DNA of 64,000 nucleotides from Paraburkholderia mimosarum LMG 23256 = NBRC 106338 (GTDB lineage: Bacteria; Pseudomonadota; Gammaproteobacteria; Burkholderiales; Burkholderiaceae), in the NCBI RefSeq assembly GCF_000739815.1, contig NZ_BBJJ01000009.1, forward strand, positions 142,212 through 206,211, written 5' to 3'. Below, piece after piece: positions 60,657 through 64,000 of the stretch. A program made the position numbers and the translations under genes. Under the pieces are notes generated by a model. It saw only the letters and a list, made by a program, of their open reading frames with translations. It was not told the DNA's origin and ran no database searches. How positions within the stretch are numbered: the stretch's first letter is position 1; each line of letters opens with the position of its first letter.

Positions 60657-63600
60657 TCACTCGCCCTGGCCGCCGCCCGGCACGAGCACTTCGCGGCTGC
60701 CGTTGATGCCCATCGGCGAGACGAGGCCCGCCGTTTCCATCTGCTCGACGAGACGCGCGGCACGGTTGTAGCCGATGCGCAGTTGCCGCTGCACCGACGA
60801 GATCGACGCGCGCCGCGTGCGCACGACGAATGCGACCGCTTCGTCGTAGAGCGGATCGGCTTCGGCATCGGGGGAATCGCCGAACAGGTCCTGCGGCGCG
60901 CCTTCGGAAGCCGGGCCGTCGAGAATGCCCTCGATGTATTCGGGCTCGCCGAACTGCTTCAGATACTCCACCACGGCATGCACTTCCTCGTCGGCGACGA
61001 ACGCGCCGTGCACGCGCTGCGGGTAGCCCGTGCCCGGCGGCAGGAACAGCATGTCCCCCTGGCCTAGCAGCGATTCGGCGCCCATCTGGTCGAGAATCGT
61101 GCGCGAGTCGATCTTCGATGACACCTGGAACGCCACACGCGTCGGAATGTTCGCCTTGATGAGACCCGTGATGACGTCCACCGAAGGACGCTGCGTCGCG
61201 AGAATCAGGTGGATGCCCGCGGCGCGCGCCTTTTGCGCGAGACGCGCGATCAACTCTTCGATCTTCTTGCCCGCGACCATCATGAGATCGGCGAGCTCGT
61301 CGATCACGACCACGATCATCGGCAGCGGCGAGAGCGGCTCCGGCGCCTCGGGCGTGAGCGAGAACGGATTGCCGATCTTCTTTTCGTGCGCTTCGGCGTC
61401 GCGGATCTTCTGGTTGAAGCCCGCGAGATTGCGCACGCCCACGGCCGACATCAGCCGGTAGCGCTTCTCCATTTCGCCCACGCACCAGTTCAGCGCGTTG
61501 GCGGCGAGCTTCATGTCGGTCACGACCGGCGCGAGCAGATGCGGAATGCCTTCGTACACGGAAAGCTCGAGCATCTTCGGGTCGATCATGATGAGGCGCA
61601 CGTCCTCGGGCGTCGCCTTGTAGAGCAGCGAGAGGATCATGGCGTTGATCGCCACCGACTTGCCCGAGCCGGTCGTGCCCGCCACGAGCATATGCGGCGC
61701 CTTCGCGAGATCCGTGACGATCGGATGGCCGACGATGTCCTTGCCCATCGCGATCGTGAGCTTCGACTGCGAGCGCTGGTACTGCGGCGATTCGAGGATC
61801 TCGGAGAGGCGGATCATCTGCCGGCGCGCATTGGGCAATTCGAGGCCCATGCAGGTCTTGCCGGGGATCGTCTCGACCACGCGGATCGACGTGAGGCCGA
61901 GACCGCGCGAAAGATCCTTCATGAGGCCGACGATCTGGCTGCCGCGCACGCCGAGCGCGGGCTCCACTTCGAAGCGCGTGATGACCGGCCCCGCCGATGC
62001 GCCGACCACCGTCACGGGCACCTTGAACTCCTGGAGGCGCTGCTCGATGAGCTGGCTCGTTTCGGCGAGTTTTTCCTCGGAAACGGGCTCGATCTCGGAC
62101 GAGGCGCATTCGAGCAGATCGAGCCCGGGCAACTCGACCGCCGATGCGCTGAGCGGCTCGAACACGAAGCTCGTGGGCGCGTGGCCGCGCACGGGAGTGC
62201 GCGCGGCGGGCGGCTCGGGCGCCTCGACGGGTTCCGGGGCGTCGTACGCGGGCGCGAGGTCAGGGCTCGCTGCGCTGCGTTCGGCAGGGACGGCGGGGTA
62301 GGGCAGCGGAGCGGCGACGAGCGGTGCTGTGACGGGCGCGGGACTCGATGCAGGCGCCGCCAGGACCGGTGCGGGGTGGTCTGCTGGCTGCGTATCGGCC
62401 ACCCACGGCGGTGTCGTGATGGACGCAGGTACTGCCCAGGTGGCTGGCGCGACGGGAGACGGCGTGACGGAGCCGGGCGCGGTTGCGGTTGCCGCAGTAC
62501 CGCTTGCGGCCAACGGCGCGGTAAGCGCAACGCTGCGCGGCACGTCGACGCGGGCTTGCTGCGCTTGCGCTTCCACTCCGGCAAGTGCCGACGGCGCTTC
62601 GGGCGCTGCGCTCACAACGACCTGGGGCTGAGCGAAACCGGCGGCGGGCGCGTCGATGTGCGATTCGCTCGCGGTTTGCCGTGCCGCGTCGAGCGGCATC
62701 GAAGATGCCGCATGCGAGGCAGTGGCCCCAACGTATGCGGGCATCGTATGCGTGGATGAGTCGAGCGCACCGCCGTAGGTGGCGTGCGCAGGCGTCACAG
62801 GCGCGGACTCGTCGAGGTCTACGGTCGCTGCGCTATCAACCATGTCGACGGTGGCATCCGCTTCAGGCGTGCGCTCGCCGAGCGGCGCCGCGTGAATTGC
62901 CGACGCTGAGGCGGTGTCATGTTGCGCCTCGCGGCGCGGAGCGTGCACGACGTTCGGCCGGGCCGGCTCATATGGCGCATACGGCACGGGATCCGCCTCG
63001 GCGGGCGCCGGTCGTGCGGGCTGCTCGCTTGCCGCGGCGGGGGGCAGCATCGGCGCGGTGACGGGTGGGGAAGCAGCGGGATCGGCTGCGAGAGGCTGGG
63101 GCGCCTGGTCTTCCACCGGCACCGGCGTGAACGTGACGAACGGCTCCGCTGCCCGAATCTCTGCAGAGGAGGCCGTCGTGGGTTCGTCGTCGAGCAGGAT
63201 CCACGGCACGCCGTGATCCAGCGTCGGCCAGGGGGAGGCGCTCGCGATCTCCGGCGGTCGGGCGTGCGCAGGCCCGGCGTGTATCGACTCCGGCGAGGCA
63301 TCGGGTGCCATCGCGCTCGAAGCGCTCTGCGCCGGAACCTCCGCAGGCGCGGGTTGTCGGGGACTTGGCACAGTCGTCTGCTCGCGGGCGGAAGTGACGG
63401 AGGCTGCCTCGGACATTGAGGCGTCCTGCGCCGCCGCAGGCGGGGTGGCGGCGTGCGCGGCGGGTGCCGTGCCTGTCGTCGAATCGTCGGGCTGGCCGTC
63501 GGTGCCTGTTTGCTGGACCGAGTGGACGCGCGCGTTCGGCGAGACATCGTTGCCATCGTGCTGCGCGAACGCCACTTCCTGCTGAATCGGCGCAGTCGCC

Positions 63601-64000
63601 GTGGCTGCGGGAGCCGGCGCAGCCATCGGCGCAATCTCCAGCGATGTGTTCGGGGATTGCGCGTGCGTCTGCTCCGCGCCCGGCATCGCGCCGGTTTCGT
63701 CGAGCGTGCGACGCGCGAGGCTCGCGCCGGCGAGCGTGGTCCAGCGCGCGGCGTTCTCTTCGATCGAGCGCAGCGTCTCCAGCACGCTCGTCGAGAGCGG
63801 TGCTTCGGCCTTCGCGACGTCAGCGGGAGGACGCGAGTAAGCCGGCATTGCTGGCGGCGTGTGTGTCGACTGCGAAGTGAAGGGCGCGGCCATCGGCGGC
63901 CGGGCGTTGACACGCGAAGGCTGGCCTTGCCACACGAACGGACGCGGCGGCTTCGCGACGCGCGGCGGTGCGGCGGCAGCGGCGCGCGCCGCCGTGCTGC
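60657..64000 (-). CDS. ftsK: DNA translocase FtsK, C-terminal part, cut by the right edge
   Basis: FtsK pumps DNA at the division septum and activates XerCD at dif. The visible 1113 residues run in from the edge without a start. A Pro/Ala/Glu/Thr-rich linker of about 600 residues leads to the RecA-like motor: [14 protein letters not shown] (Walker A), [20 protein letters not shown] (Walker B region) and [20 protein letters not shown]. It ends in the gamma winged helix that reads KOPS ([20 protein letters not shown]). The N-terminal membrane domain is outside the window. The very long linker suggests the larger of the two FtsK types common in Burkholderia. Confidence 0.95.
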   Translation of the reverse strand, partial: STAARAAAAAPPRVAKPPRPFVWQGQPSRVNARPPMAAPFTSQSTHTPPAMPAYSRPPADVAKAEAPLSTSVLETLRSIEENAARWTTLAGASLARRTLDETGAMPGAEQTHAQSPNTSLEIAPMAAPAPAATATAPIQQEVAFAQHDGNDVSPNARVHSVQQTGTDGQPDDSTTGTAPAAHAATPPAAAQDASMSEAASVTSAREQTTVPSPRQPAPAEVPAQSASSAMAPDASPESIHAGPAHARPPEIASASPWPTLDHGVPWILLDDEPTTASSAEIRAAEPFVTFTPVPVEDQAPQPLAADPAASPPVTAPMLPPAAASEQPARPAPAEADPVPYAPYEPARPNVVHAPRREAQHDTASASAIHAAPLGERTPEADATVDMVDSAATVDLDESAPVTPAHATYGGALDSSTHTMPAYVGATASHAASSMPLDAARQTASESHIDAPAAGFAQPQVVVSAAPEAPSALAGVEAQAQQARVDVPRSVALTAPLAASGTAATATAPGSVTPSPVAPATWAVPASITTPPWVADTQPADHPAPVLAAPASSPAPVTAPLVAAPLPYPAVPAERSAASPDLAPAYDAPEPVEAPEPPAARTPVRGHAPTSFVFEPLSASAVELPGLDLLECASSEIEPVSEEKLAETSQLIEQRLQEFKVPVTVVGASAGPVITRFEVEPALGVRGSQIVGLMKDLSRGLGLTSIRVVETIPGKTCMGLELPNARRQMIRLSEILESPQYQRSQSKLTIAMGKDIVGHPIVTDLAKAPHMLVAGTTGSGKSVAINAMILSLLYKATPEDVRLIMIDPKMLELSVYEGIPHLLAPVVTDMKLAANALNWCVGEMEKRYRLMSAVGVRNLAGFNQKIRDAEAHEKKIGNPFSLTPEAPEPLSPLPMIVVVIDELADLMMVAGKKIEELIARLAQKARAAGIHLILATQRPSVDVITGLIKANIPTRVAFQVSSKIDSRTILDQMGAESLLGQGDMLFLPPGTGYPQRVHGAFVADEEVHAVVEYLKQFGEPEYIEGILDGPASEGAPQDLFGDSPDAEADPLYDEAVAFVVRTRRASISSVQRQLRIGYNRAARLVEQMETAGLVSPMGINGSREVLVPGGGQGE

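Overview
The window is GC-rich, gene-dense chromosomal DNA from a beta-proteobacterium of the Burkholderiaceae. Paraburkholderia or a close relative fits best: there is an htpG-ubiC pair, an nth-rsxB pair with a long RsxB tail, a Cys-type intracellular PHB depolymerase (phaZ), Burkholderia-like parE/parC, many MocR/EamA/RidA-type genes and a strong C/G third-position codon bias. The genus call is inference. I see no insertion sequence, prophage or CRISPR array. Genes cut by the edges are a membrane sensor at the left (1-787, minus) and ftsK at the right (60657-64000, minus).

Layout. 1-4.7 kb: sensor N-terminus, then a two-gene ABC importer (fused double permease plus ATPase with a C-terminal extension) with no binding protein beside it. 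4.7-5.9 kb: two translationally coupled, paralogous lipoprotein-like genes. 6.2-12.9 kb: the most distinctive stretch. Two sigma-54 activators (one with a receiver domain) sit among small genes and otsA (trehalose-6-phosphate synthase), with three good -24/-12 promoter candidates, followed by a glycine-zipper stress-like protein. 13-18.6 kb: DHA2 MFS exporter, PEBP-family protein, an orphan dcm-vsr pair, two small unknown genes, tRNA-Arg(CCT), rubredoxin. 18.9-26.5 kb: uup, a HepT/MntA toxin-antitoxin pair, parE and parC, then repeat arrays. 26.5-30.7 kb: CopD-like membrane protein, chromate transporter, GGDEF-EAL protein.

31-37.2 kb: a minus-strand run (VOC protein, EamA transporter, PLP aminotransferase, RidA, PhzF) faces a divergent MocR regulator across a spacer with repeated TACCGGTA elements. 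This looks like a regulated amine or amino-acid pathway. 37.3-45.1 kb: htpG; ubiC with a UDG-family glycosylase; a spermidine-synthase-like gene; DUF3311 plus an MctP-type monocarboxylate symporter; a FUSC protein. 45.1-50.5 kb: PhnB-like VOC protein, tal, benE, and a MoxR ATPase with a CoxE-like VWA protein. 50.9-54 kb: tandem monoheme cytochromes c, DUF1841, nth, rsxB. 54-64 kb: a 13-bp minisatellite, TetR regulator, phaZ, GH15 hydrolase, DUF3096 peptide, secreted-looking lactonase, ftsK.

The best candidate for an undescribed system is the sigma-54 island at 6.2-12.2 kb. It suggests that trehalose synthesis and two small proteins are controlled by RpoN through one or both adjacent activators. 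The promoters were found by eye against the TGGCACG-N4-TTGC consensus. Neither RpoN dependence nor activator-target pairing can be proved from sequence alone.
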